Below are positions 8,591 to 22,293 of a stretch of 64,000 bases of DNA, one piece after another. The DNA comes from Frateuria_A sp049727805 (lineage in GTDB: Bacteria; Pseudomonadota; Gammaproteobacteria; Xanthomonadales; Rhodanobacteraceae): positions 1-64,000 of the forward strand of contig NZ_JBCNYA010000013.1 of assembly GCF_049727805.1 (NCBI RefSeq), in the 5' to 3' direction. The notes under the pieces are model-generated. The model was not told where the DNA came from and made no database searches. It saw only the letters and a list, made by a program, of their open reading frames with translations. A program made the position numbers and the translations under genes. How positions within the stretch are numbered: the stretch's first letter is position 1; each line of letters starts with the position of its first letter.

Positions 8591-9798
8591 AGCCCGAGCA
8601 GCATCCGCTGCGGGTTCTCAAGCTGGTCCTTGATGTCGACCAGGAACAGCACCGCGTCCTTGCCGTCGATGATGCGGTGGTCGTAGGAGATGGCGATGTA
8701 CATCATCGGCGCGGCGATCACCTGGCCGTTCTCGACGATCGCACGCTCCTTGATCGTGTGCATGCCGAGGATTGCGCTCTGCGGCGGGTTGACGATCGGC
8801 GTGGAGAGCAGCGAGCCGAAGGTGCCGCCGTTGGTGACGGTGAAGGTGCCGCCCTGCAGATCGTCCAGCGAGAGCTTGCCGTCGCGCGCCTTCTTGGCGT
8901 ACTCGGCGATGCCGTTCTCGATGTCGGCGAAGCTCATGTCCTGCACGTCGCGCAGCACCGGCGTCACCAGGCCCTTGTCGGTGGACACAGCGATCGAGAT
9001 GTCCTGGTAGCCGTGGTAGATGATGTCGTTGCCGTCGACCGAGGCGTTGACGATCGGATGGCGCTTGAGCGCCTCGGCCACCGCCTTGACGAAGAAACTC
9101 ATGAAGCCGAGCTTGATGCCGTGGGTCTTCTGGAACTGCTCGCCCAGCGACTTGCGCATCTTCACGACCTCGGCCAGGTTCACCTCGTTGAACGAGGTGA
9201 GCATGGCGATCGAGTTCTTCGACTGCATCAGGCGCTCGGCGATCTTGGCGCGCATGCGGGTCATCGGCACGCGCTCTTCCGGACGGGAGCCGGGGGTCGG
9301 CTTGGCGGCCGGCGCGGCCGGGGCAGGGGCGGCGCCGCCCTTGCCGTAGTTGACCAGGTCTTCCTTGGTCACGCGGCCGTCGCGGCCGGTGCCGGCGACC
9401 TTGGACGGGTCGATGTGTTCCTCGGTCGCGACGCGGCGGCCGGCCGGAGAGAGCTCGTCGACGCCCTTGCCCGAGGCCTTCGGTGCCTCGGCCTTGGCCG
9501 GCGCGGGAGCGGCGGCCTTGGGCTCTTCCTTCGCCGCAGGCGCGGGAGCCGGCGCGGCGGCGCCTTCCTCCAGGATCGCGATCACCTGCTGGCTGTTCAC
9601 CGTGTCGCCGGCCTGGTGCTTGATCTCCTTGAGCACGCCGTCGACCGGCGAGGGCACTTCCAGGACCACCTTATCGGTTTCAAGGTCGACCAGGTTCTCG
9701 TCGCGCTTGACCGCCTCGCCGACCTTCTTGTGCCAGCTGGCGATGGTGGCGTCGGAGACCGACTCGGGCAGGACGGGGACTTTGACTTCGATGGACAT
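8587..9798 (-). CDS. sucB: 2-oxoglutarate dehydrogenase E2, dihydrolipoyllysine succinyltransferase
   Basis: Core component of 403 residues that transfers the succinyl group to CoA. Domains in order: lipoyl domain (1-75) with the modified Lys43 in LETDKVVLEV; an Ala/Pro-rich hinge; a peripheral-subunit-binding domain around residues 125-160 with LSPAGRRVATEEHIDP; a second Ala/Pro hinge; and the catalytic acyltransferase domain ending in the SYDHRIIDGKDAV active-site motif. Only one lipoyl domain is present, as expected for SucB. The start at ATG 9798 (MSIEVKVPVLPES) matches the usual N-terminus. It lies 78 bases after sucA. Confidence 0.97.
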   Translation of the reverse strand: MSIEVKVPVLPESVSDATIASWHKKVGEAVKRDENLVDLETDKVVLEVPSPVDGVLKEIKHQAGDTVNSQQVIAILEEGAAAPAPAPAAKEEPKAAAPAPAKAEAPKASGKGVDELSPAGRRVATEEHIDPSKVAGTGRDGRVTKEDLVNYGKGGAAPAPAAPAAKPTPGSRPEERVPMTRMRAKIAERLMQSKNSIAMLTSFNEVNLAEVVKMRKSLGEQFQKTHGIKLGFMSFFVKAVAEALKRHPIVNASVDGNDIIYHGYQDISIAVSTDKGLVTPVLRDVQDMSFADIENGIAEYAKKARDGKLSLDDLQGGTFTVTNGGTFGSLLSTPIVNPPQSAILGMHTIKERAIVENGQVIAAPMMYIAISYDHRIIDGKDAVLFLVDIKDQLENPQRMLLGL

Positions 9799-9876
9799 GA
9801 CGGGTCCTTGGGGTTTGGGCGCTCGTCCGTAGGCGCGGCAACTGGCGGCCATCCTGGCCGCATCGATCCGGAAAGC

Positions 9877-12711
9877 TTACTCCGCCGACTGGTCGTCGCC
9901 GACCGGCGCAACCAGCGCCTGCTCGACGAGCGCGGTCTGCTCGGCGGTATGGGTGTTGAGGTGGCCGGCGGCCGGCGCCGGCGAACGCCCGCGGCCGGCG
10001 TAGGACAGACTGTGCTTGGCGCCGACGCAGGCCTGCAGGTGGTGGCGGATCTGGAACCACGCGCCCTGGTTCATCGGTTCTTCCTGGCACCAGATCACTT
10101 CCCTGGCCGCCGGATACTTGTCCAGCTCGGCGGTGACCTCGGGCCGCGGGAACGGATAGAGCTGCTCGACGCGCACGATCGCCACGTCCTTGAGTTCGCG
10201 CTTCTCCGCGTCCTCCAGCAGGTCGTAGTAGACCTTGCCCGAGCACAGCACCACGCGCTTGACCTTCTTGGCGGCAAGCTCGCGGTGCTCGCCGATCACC
10301 AGCTGGAAGCCGCCGGAAGCCAACTCGTCCAGCGAGGACACCGCCAGCTTGTGGCGCAGCAGCGACTTGGGCGTCATCACGATCAGCGGCTTGCGCACCG
10401 GGCGCACCATCTGCCGGCGGATCATGTGGAAGGCCTGCGCCGGCGTGGTCGGCACGCACACCTGCATGTTGTCCAGCGCGCACAGCTGCAGGAAGCGCTC
10501 CAGGCGGGCGGAGGAATGCTCCGGGCCCTGGCCCTCGTAGCCGTGCGGCAGCAGCAGGGTCAGGCCGCACAGGCGGTTCCACTTGGCCTCGCCCGAGCTG
10601 ATGAACTGGTCGATCACCACCTGCGCGCCGTTGGCGAAGTCGCCGAACTGCGCTTCCCAGATGTCCAGCGTGTACGGGTCGGTGGTGGCATGGCCGTACT
10701 CGAAGGCCATCACCGCTTCCTCGGACAGCAGCGAGTCGATCACCTCGACGTCGGCGCCTGCGCGCACGGTGGCCAGCGGCATGTAGGTGTGGCCGTCCTT
10801 CTGGTCGTGCAGCACCGCGTGGCGGTGGAAGAACGTGCCGCGGCCGGAGTCCTGGCCGACCAGGCGCAGGTTGTAGTCCTGGTCGATCAGCGTGGCGTAG
10901 GCCAGGTTCTCGGCGAAACCCCAGTCGGCCGGGTGCTCGCCGGCCGCCATCTTGCGGCGGTCGTCGTAGATCTTGGCCACGCGCGGCTGCAGCGTGACGT
11001 CTGCAGGCAGGTCCAGGATGCGGTTGGCCAGCTCCAGCAGCTTCTGCTTCGGCACGCCGGTGTCGGCCGGGGTGGAAAGCTTGCCGCCGATGAAGCGGCT
11101 CCAGTCCACGTGCACGTCGCGGTTCGGGTTCGCCTCCAGCTCGGTCATCGAGCCGCCGGCCTCGAGGCGGTCACGGTAGGCATCCAGCTCCTTCTGTCCC
11201 TCGCCCTCGGCCAGCACGCCTTCCTTCACCAGCTGCTGCGCGTAGAGGTCGCGCGTGGTCGGGCGCTTCTTGATGATCTGGTACATCACCGGCTGCGTGG
11301 CCGACGGCTCGTCCGCCTCGTTGTGGCCGTGGCGGCGGTAGCAGACCAGGTCGATCACCACGTCCTTGCGGAACTGCTTGCGGAACTCGTAGGCCAGGCG
11401 GGTGACTTCGATCACCGCCTCGGGGTCGTCACCGTTCACGTGCAGCACCGGCGCGTTGACCATCTTGGCCAGGTCGGTGCAGTACATGGTGGAGCGCGCG
11501 TCCTGCGGATTGGACGTGGTGAAGCCGACCTGGTTGTTGATCACGATGTGCAGGCTGCCGCCGATCTTGAAGCCGCGCGCCTGCGACATCTGGAACAGCT
11601 CCATGTTGACGCCCTGGCCAGCGAAGGCCGCGTCGCCATGGATCAGCACCGCCATCGACTGGGTCCGCTCGCCGTCGTGGCGGCGGATCTGCCGCGCGTG
11701 CACGGAGCCGGCCACCACCGGGTTGACGATTTCCAGGTGCGAGGGGTTGAACGCCAGTGCCACGTGCACGCCGTTGCCGTCCGGCGTGCGCACGTCGGCG
11801 GAGAAGCCCATGTGGTACTTCACGTCGCCCGAGTGGGCCGGGTCGTCCGGATGCTCGAACTTGCCCTCGAATTCGTTGAACAGTGTCTTGGGCGGCTTGC
11901 CCAGGATGTTGACCAGCACGTTCAGGCGGCCGCGGTGGGCCATGCCGATCACCAGGTCCTTGACGCCGCTGTCGCCGGCGGCGGTGACCACGTCGTCGAC
12001 CATCGGGATCAGGCTGTCGCCGCCTTCCAGCGAGAAGCGCTTCTGGCCGACGTACTTGGTATGCAGGTAGCGCTCCAGGCCTTCGGCGGCCGTGAGGCCC
12101 GCCAGCACGCGCTTCTTGCCCTTGGCGTCCAGCCCCGCGCTGCCGTTGGCCTGCTCCAGCCGGGTGTAGATCCAGGCGCGTTGTGCGTGGTCGGAGATGT
12201 ACATGAACTCCGCGCCGATCGTGCTGGCGTAGGTCTTCTTCAGCCGCGCGAGCAGCTCGCGCAGCTTCATGCGCTGACCGCCACCGGCGTACGTGCCGCA
12301 ATCGAATTCGGTGTCCAGGTCCGCCTCGGACAGGCCGTGGAAGGCCAGCCCCAGGTCCGGTGCCTCCATCTTGCCGGCCAGGCCGAGCGGGTCGAGGTCG
12401 GCCGCCAGATGGCCACGCGAGCGGTAGGCGGTGAGCAGGCGCAGTACGCCGGCTTGCTTGCGCGCGTGGGCGTCGTCGACCGGTGCGCCGGCCACGTGGC
12501 GCTGCTTCTGCGCGGCCTCGATGCGGGCAATCGCGGCCGAGTGGGGGGTGTCGCTGCCGCGGCCCTTGAAGGACTCGAAGTAACCGGCCCAGTCGGCCGT
12601 CACCGACGCAGGGTCGGCGAGCCAGGACTCGTACAACTGTTCGACGTAATCGGCGTTGCCGCCGGCGAGTTGGGAGGACTCGGAAAATTCGCGAATCAGG
12701 TTCGTGCTCAC
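9877..12711 (-). CDS. sucA: 2-oxoglutarate dehydrogenase E1 component
   Basis: Thiamine diphosphate-dependent decarboxylase of the TCA cycle, 944 residues, normal length. It has the N-terminal E2-binding segment (YVEQLYESWLADP), the conserved GMAHRGRLNVL and GDAAFAGQG elements of the ThDP site, and the VCYRRHGHNEADEP motif. Downstream, EHSSARLERFLQLC and LPHGYEGQGPEHSS are characteristic of this E1 class. Translation probably starts at GTG 12711. It is the first gene of the sucA-sucB-lpdA operon with a sigma-70-like promoter about 75 bases upstream. Confidence 0.97.
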   Translation of the reverse strand: MSTNLIREFSESSQLAGGNADYVEQLYESWLADPASVTADWAGYFESFKGRGSDTPHSAAIARIEAAQKQRHVAGAPVDDAHARKQAGVLRLLTAYRSRGHLAADLDPLGLAGKMEAPDLGLAFHGLSEADLDTEFDCGTYAGGGQRMKLRELLARLKKTYASTIGAEFMYISDHAQRAWIYTRLEQANGSAGLDAKGKKRVLAGLTAAEGLERYLHTKYVGQKRFSLEGGDSLIPMVDDVVTAAGDSGVKDLVIGMAHRGRLNVLVNILGKPPKTLFNEFEGKFEHPDDPAHSGDVKYHMGFSADVRTPDGNGVHVALAFNPSHLEIVNPVVAGSVHARQIRRHDGERTQSMAVLIHGDAAFAGQGVNMELFQMSQARGFKIGGSLHIVINNQVGFTTSNPQDARSTMYCTDLAKMVNAPVLHVNGDDPEAVIEVTRLAYEFRKQFRKDVVIDLVCYRRHGHNEADEPSATQPVMYQIIKKRPTTRDLYAQQLVKEGVLAEGEGQKELDAYRDRLEAGGSMTELEANPNRDVHVDWSRFIGGKLSTPADTGVPKQKLLELANRILDLPADVTLQPRVAKIYDDRRKMAAGEHPADWGFAENLAYATLIDQDYNLRLVGQDSGRGTFFHRHAVLHDQKDGHTYMPLATVRAGADVEVIDSLLSEEAVMAFEYGHATTDPYTLDIWEAQFGDFANGAQVVIDQFISSGEAKWNRLCGLTLLLPHGYEGQGPEHSSARLERFLQLCALDNMQVCVPTTPAQAFHMIRRQMVRPVRKPLIVMTPKSLLRHKLAVSSLDELASGGFQLVIGEHRELAAKKVKRVVLCSGKVYYDLLEDAEKRELKDVAIVRVEQLYPFPRPEVTAELDKYPAAREVIWCQEEPMNQGAWFQIRHHLQACVGAKHSLSYAGRGRSPAPAAGHLNTHTAEQTALVEQALVAPVGDDQSAE

Positions 12712-12786
12712 GTCACCACCGGCAGGGAAGGGAGGCTTGCGGCCGTTCGCCTGGGGAGGGGCAAAAGGCCGTATGCAATCTTAACG

Positions 12787-12817
12787 ATTATACGCCGGGC
12801 CTGCTGCGCCGCGGCAA
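12787..12817 (-). promoter_or_regulatory. Sigma-70-like promoter of the sucA operon
   Basis: On the minus strand a perfect -10 TATAAT (12787-12792) has TTGCCG (12812-12817) at a 19-bp distance. The long spacer suggests the promoter is helped by an activator. The rest of the 313-bp gap up to the kinase gene (12712-13024) shows nothing else I can name. Confidence 0.65.
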
Positions 12818-13024
12818 GCCGGACGACCCCTTGGAGGTCGCGGTGGCGAGCCGGATTTCAAGGGCGCGCGCATCCGGATCGGCATGGCGTCGTGCCTGGC
12901 GGGGACTCGGGTCCTCCGGACGGCGGCGAGCCTCGGTGCAGCACTCGTTCAGTTGGGCACGCCGCATGGCGCACCCGGCCGCGCCATCGGCCCGTGTGCC
13001 GCGGGGAACGGGAACCAGCTGGCG

Positions 13025-15079
13025 CTACCCGTAGGCGTGCGCCGCGGCGGCGATCGCATCCTGCAACTGGGTGGGCGTGAACGGCTTGGACACCACGATC
13101 ACACCTTCGGGCGCGCCGGAGATCGCCGCCTTGTCAGCGTAGCCGCTGATGAGGATGCCCGGCAGTCCCGGCTTGACCGAGCGCAGCTTGCGGATCACCT
13201 CCGAACCGGACACCAGCGGCATGGCGTAGTCGCTGATGATGAAGTCGATGCCCCCCAGGCCGTCGCCCTGGATCAGCTGGCTGACGTGCTCGCCATCCGT
13301 GGCCGTGGTGACGCGGTGGCCGAGGTCCTCGAGCATGGCCGCGGTGGTGGTGCGGACACCGTCGTGGTCGTCGACCAGCAGGATGTTGCGGGTGCGGTTG
13401 CGCGTCGCGGGATTCCCGGCGGACGCACTGGGTGGCGGGCGGCGCAGGGCCGCCGGCGCACGCGGCAGCCACAGTTCCACCGTGGTGCCCTGGTCCAGCC
13501 GGCTATCGATGCGCATGGTGCCGCCCGATTGCTGGGCGAAGCCGTACACCATGGAGAGTCCCAGCCCCGTCCCCTTGCCGACTGCCTTGGTGGTGAAGAA
13601 CGGCTCGGTCACGCGCTCGATCATCTCCGGCGGGATGCCGCAGCCGGTGTCGGACACCGCCAGCACCACGTAGTCGCCCGCGGGGGCGTCGCCGCCGTCG
13701 GGGAGCGTGGCGTTGCGGCAGGCGATGCAGATCCTGCCGCCTTCGGGCATCGCATCGCGCGCGTTGATCGCCAGGTTCATCAGCGCCAGTTCGAGCTGGG
13801 TTTCGTCGGCGTAGGGCGACCACAGGTCGCCCTGCAGCTCCCACTCCAACTGGACCAGGCCGCCCAGCGTATGTGCCAGCAACTGGCTGACCGCGCCGGA
13901 CAGGCTGTCGATGTCGATGCGCGCGGGTTCAAGCTTCTGCTTGCGCGCGAAGGCGAGCAGGCGCGAAACCAGTTCGGCGCCCTGCTGGGCGGCATGCCGG
14001 GTCATCTCCAGCACCTTGCGCTGGTCGTCGGCCAGCGTCACGCGCCGCTCGATCAGCCCAAGCCCGCCGAGCACCGCGGCAAGCAGGTTGTTGAAGTCGT
14101 GCGCGATGCCGCCGGTGAGCTGGCCCAGCGCGTCCATCTTGCGCACGTGCAGCAGCTGGGATTCGAGGTCCTTGCGCTCGGTGACGTCGAGCAGGGTGCC
14201 GGCGTACTCGAGCGGACGCCCGTCCGCGTCGCGCAACAGCACGGCCTGGTCGAGGAAGTGCTTGTAGGTGCCGTCGGCGCACTGCCAGCGGTATTCCATC
14301 GCGTAGGCGCGGCCGCCGCGCCGCGCACGCAGGGCGGCGGTGACGCGCTCGCGGTCGTCGGGATGCAGCCGGTCCAGCCACAGCGTGGGGTTCGCGCTCA
14401 CGTCCTCGAAGGCGAAGCCGGTGACCGCGGTGAAGTTGCCGCTGACGAACTTGGGCAGCCGCGGCGCCGCGTCGTGGTCCTCCAGGTACAGCACCAGCGG
14501 CAGCGACTGGATGATCGCCGCCTGGCGCTGCTCGACCAGGCGCAGCTCCTGCTCGGCGCGCAGGCGCTCGGCATTCGCGCGCAGGTTGGCGTCGAGCAAC
14601 TGCTGTTCCTGCTGCGCCTTGCGGCGCACCTCCCGGGTCATCATGTACAGGTCGACGAACACCGTCGCCTTGGAGCGCAGCACCACCGGTTCGACCGGCT
14701 TGAAGACGTAGTCGACCGCGCCCATCGAGTAGCCGCGGATCAGGTGCTCGGTCTCCTTGTTGACCGCCGACAGGAAGATGATCGGGATGCGCTTGGTCTG
14801 CTCGCGCGCGCGGATGATCTGCGCGGTCTCGTAGCCGTCCATGCCGGGCATGTAGACGTCCAGCAGGATCACCGCGAACTCGCCCTTGAGCAACTGCCGC
14901 AGCGCGTCCTCGCCGGAGCGGGCGAGCACCACGTCGGCGATGTCCTCCAGCACGGTGCGGATGGCCAGCAGGTTGCGCTCGTCGTCGTCGACGATGAGGA
15001 TGCGCGCGCGCCCGGTCGGCTCGGCCGGGCGGCCGCGCCGCAGGGCGGACAGGGTATGGCGGGAAACAGGCACGTTCAT
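13025..15079 (-). CDS. Hybrid sensor histidine kinase, REC-PAS-HisKA-HATPase-REC
   Basis: Cytoplasmic hybrid kinase of 684 residues with no membrane segment. An N-terminal receiver (about 26-145) has DDD at 31-33 and acceptor Asp74 in ILLDVYMP. A linker coiled coil (150-190) leads to a PAS domain (about 190-305, with the PAC-like YRWQCADGTYKHF). The HisKA domain has His327 in GGIAHDFNNLL, and the ATPase domain has NLAINARDAM, DTGCGIPPE and GKGTGLGLS. A C-terminal receiver (about 565-680) has Asp617 in IISDYAMP. The GGIAHDFNN box places it in the NtrB/hybrid class with a C-terminal receiver. It starts 16 bases after the poly-HAMP kinase gene, so the two are almost surely cotranscribed, and its N-terminal receiver is a plausible phosphate acceptor from that kinase (inference). 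Confidence 0.9.
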   Translation of the reverse strand: MNVPVSRHTLSALRRGRPAEPTGRARILIVDDDERNLLAIRTVLEDIADVVLARSGEDALRQLLKGEFAVILLDVYMPGMDGYETAQIIRAREQTKRIPIIFLSAVNKETEHLIRGYSMGAVDYVFKPVEPVVLRSKATVFVDLYMMTREVRRKAQQEQQLLDANLRANAERLRAEQELRLVEQRQAAIIQSLPLVLYLEDHDAAPRLPKFVSGNFTAVTGFAFEDVSANPTLWLDRLHPDDRERVTAALRARRGGRAYAMEYRWQCADGTYKHFLDQAVLLRDADGRPLEYAGTLLDVTERKDLESQLLHVRKMDALGQLTGGIAHDFNNLLAAVLGGLGLIERRVTLADDQRKVLEMTRHAAQQGAELVSRLLAFARKQKLEPARIDIDSLSGAVSQLLAHTLGGLVQLEWELQGDLWSPYADETQLELALMNLAINARDAMPEGGRICIACRNATLPDGGDAPAGDYVVLAVSDTGCGIPPEMIERVTEPFFTTKAVGKGTGLGLSMVYGFAQQSGGTMRIDSRLDQGTTVELWLPRAPAALRRPPPSASAGNPATRNRTRNILLVDDHDGVRTTTAAMLEDLGHRVTTATDGEHVSQLIQGDGLGGIDFIISDYAMPLVSGSEVIRKLRSVKPGLPGILISGYADKAAISGAPEGVIVVSKPFTPTQLQDAIAAAAHAYG

Positions 15080-15095
15080 GGGTCAAGGCTCCGCG

Positions 15096-20447
<5,352 letters not shown>

Positions 20448-20727
20448 ATGAGTCTCCTGTAGCGACAGCACGATCCTGTCCCAAGTCGAATCATGGATGG
20501 TGGCTGGCACCCGGCGGTCGAGGGCGAGCCGCCGAGGTTGCACGTTCCACGCTGAACCCATGCTTCAACCCGCCAGGCGGAGGGCGGCTCCGGCGCGACG
20601 AACCGGTGCGACCGCGCCGATCGCGCGGCGCGGGCACGCCTGTCCGGGTTTCACGCTTTCCCCATGGCCTCCCTGCCGCAGGCCGCTTCCGGCCGTGCGG
20701 CATCGGGCACGATAGCATGCTGCCGGG

Positions 20728-20756
20728 TTGGCTTCGTGGGAAAGAGTCCATAGAAT
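20728..20756 (+). promoter_or_regulatory. Sigma-70-like promoter for the 20855-21771 gene trio
   Basis: TTGGCT, 17 bases, TAGAAT, giving a leader of about 90 bases before the ATG at 20855. The rest of the 407-bp gap between the kinase operon and this trio (20448-20854) must also hold the divergent kinase promoter, for which I see only a weak TATCGT on the minus strand near 20709-20714. Confidence 0.5.
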
Positions 20757-20854
20757 GCGGGCGGTTATGTGCGTCAGGTCGCTCCGCTTGGGATCGGCTT
20801 TTGGGGGAGGGGAAAGCGCGCGGTGATCCGCCAGACGAGGGGGCCAATTTCGGG

Positions 20855-21226
20855 ATGCCATTGGAGAAGGATGTAGCCGGCTTCCTGCGGTCGACATTCC
20901 GGTCCATCTGGTCGATGGAGCTGTTGTTCCTGCTGTTGCGCGACCCTGCGCGCTGCTGGTCTTCCCCGGAACTGGTCGATGCGCTGCGAGCCAGCGAACT
21001 GGTCGTAAGCCAGGCGGTGGAATCCCTCCACGCCGCAGGCCTGATCGTGCGCGAGAGCGAGGATCTGGTCCGCTACGGACCGGCTTCCGAAGACCTCCAC
21101 GAACTGGTCGAAGCCGCCCAGGCCCTCTATGCACGCTCTCCCGACGCCGTGCTGCGCCTAATCATGCGATCCCGGTCCGACAACCTCGTCGCGTTCGCCG
21201 ACGCCTTTCGATTCCGCAAGGACTAG
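20855..21226 (+). CDS. Small winged-helix-like protein, possible transcription regulator
   Basis: A 123-residue protein I cannot assign to a named family. The first half reads like a winged helix: an initial helix with FRSIWSMELLFLLLR, a turn, a second helix pair SPELVDALRASELVVSQAVESL and a wing-like GLIVRESEDLVRYGP. The second half is helical (LHELVEAAQALYARSPDAVLRLIM). It could be a DNA-binding repressor or an adaptor. The next two genes start 4 bases after its stop and then overlap, so the three form one operon, divergent from the poly-HAMP kinase operon. Start choice is uncertain; no strong ribosome site is visible before ATG 20855. Confidence 0.6.
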   Translation: MPLEKDVAGFLRSTFRSIWSMELLFLLLRDPARCWSSPELVDALRASELVVSQAVESLHAAGLIVRESEDLVRYGPASEDLHELVEAAQALYARSPDAVLRLIMRSRSDNLVAFADAFRFRKD

Positions 21227-21229
21227 AGC

Positions 21230-21508
21230 GTGTCCCAGTATTTTGCACCGGCGGTCTACCTGTTGTGCTTCCTGGCCAGCACGGTCTGTGCGGTCATGCT
21301 GGGCCGGAGCTTTCATCGCACCCGCGCCGGGATGCTGTTCTGGAGCGCGCTGTGCTTCCTGCTGCTGGCGATGCAGAACCTGCTGCTGGTGCTGGACCTG
21401 ATCGTCTTTCCCGATTCGGTCGACCTGGCGGTGCCGCGCGGCCTGCTTTCGCTGGCGGCGGTGGCCACGCTGCTGTTCGGCTTCATCTGGAACGGAGAAG
21501 GGGAATGA
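21230..21508 (+). CDS. Small membrane protein, DUF5985-like (first copy)
   Basis: A 92-residue protein with three hydrophobic segments (about 5-22, 34-55 and 70-88), beginning at GTG. The sequence between segments one and two carries Arg-rich GRSFHRTRAG, and segment two is Leu-rich (ALCFLLLAMQNLLLVLDLIV). It is similar in size, layout and order to the next gene, so the two are likely diverged duplicates. Function unknown. Confidence 0.6.
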   Translation: MSQYFAPAVYLLCFLASTVCAVMLGRSFHRTRAGMLFWSALCFLLLAMQNLLLVLDLIVFPDSVDLAVPRGLLSLAAVATLLFGFIWNGEGE

Positions 21509-21771
21509 CGTTGCTGATCTACTTCCTCTCCGGCGCCGTCACGCTCGGCTTCTTCGCCGCGGGGCTGTTCTTCCTGCGCTTCTGGCGGCGCACCCGCGAC
21601 ACGCTGTTCCTCGCCTTCTCGCTGGCGTTCGGATTGCTCGGCCTGGCGCAGGCCGTGATCGCCATGACCAACGTCTATTTCGAGGACCGCAGCGTCGCCT
21701 ACCTGATCCGCCTGGCCGCCTTCGCGGTCATCATCGTGGCGATCGGACGCAAGAACCGGAAGGTGATGTAG
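21505..21771 (+). CDS. Small membrane protein, DUF5985-like (second copy)
   Basis: An 88-residue protein with three hydrophobic segments and a basic loop FLRFWRRTRDTLFL between the first two. The ATG overlaps the stop codon of the preceding gene (ATGA) and has GGAGAAGGGG before it, so translation is probably coupled. It keeps the same pattern as its neighbour: segment, Arg-rich loop, F-A-L-rich segment, acidic turn, segment. Two such proteins could form a heteromeric membrane unit that signals to the neighbouring soluble kinases; this is inference from position only. Confidence 0.65.
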   Translation: MTLLIYFLSGAVTLGFFAAGLFFLRFWRRTRDTLFLAFSLAFGLLGLAQAVIAMTNVYFEDRSVAYLIRLAAFAVIIVAIGRKNRKVM

Positions 21772-21789
21772 ACCGCTCGCGAGCGGCTT

Positions 21790-22293
21790 CTAAAGGTCCA
21801 GCGGCTGCAGCATGCGCGCCCGCTCGGCGCGCTCCCACATCTCGTCGAATTGCTGGCGCAACGGCGCCCAGCCGGGGCGGTCGGCAAGCGCGGCGCGCCC
21901 CTGCGGGCGTTCGGCGTCCGGCTGGAACAGGTAGCCGCCGACGTCGGTGAGCAGGCTCGCGGACGGGTTGCCCAGGTCGATCTCGTCCACCGGCACGCGC
22001 ACCAGGATCACGCTCGGCAGCCGCTGCATCAGCAGGATCAACCGGTGGCCGTCGCGCAGGGCGGCGGCCGGGTCGCCGAGCAGCAGCCGGATCTGCGCGC
22101 CGCGCCCGCCGGTGGCGAGTCGGCGCAGTTCGGCCAGCTCTTCCGTCCCTGCGTACAGCGAGCCGTCCAGGCGCGGCAGGCGGATGTCCACCTGGCGGCG
22201 GGCCTGCGCCAGCAGGGCCAGGCGTGCGGCAGCCAACTGCTCGTGGTTGCCGGCCGGCAGCGGCTCGCCCGGTACGGGTGCGTCGGCTGTCAC
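21790..22293 (-). CDS. Conserved hypothetical protein coupled to roxA
   Basis: A 167-residue soluble protein of unknown function. It starts at GTG 22293, whose last bases overlap the TGA of the upstream roxA gene (GTGA), so translation is coupled. The N-terminal half has the segment LLAQARRQVDIRLPRLDGSLY and the centre IRLLLGDPAAALRDGHRLILLMQRLPSVILVRVP, reminiscent of the alpha/beta fold of phospholipase D-like hydrolases, but no HxK catalytic motif is present. I do not assign a function. Confidence 0.7.
   Translation of the reverse strand: MTADAPVPGEPLPAGNHEQLAAARLALLAQARRQVDIRLPRLDGSLYAGTEELAELRRLATGGRGAQIRLLLGDPAAALRDGHRLILLMQRLPSVILVRVPVDEIDLGNPSASLLTDVGGYLFQPDAERPQGRAALADRPGWAPLRQQFDEMWERAERARMLQPLDL

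Noticed and set aside
8677..13080. Very long open frame on the plus strand opposite sucB and sucA (over 1400 codons)
   Set aside because: It is antisense to well-supported enzymes, is rich in His, Val, Asp and Gly as expected from high-GC antisense frames, and has no recognisable domain.
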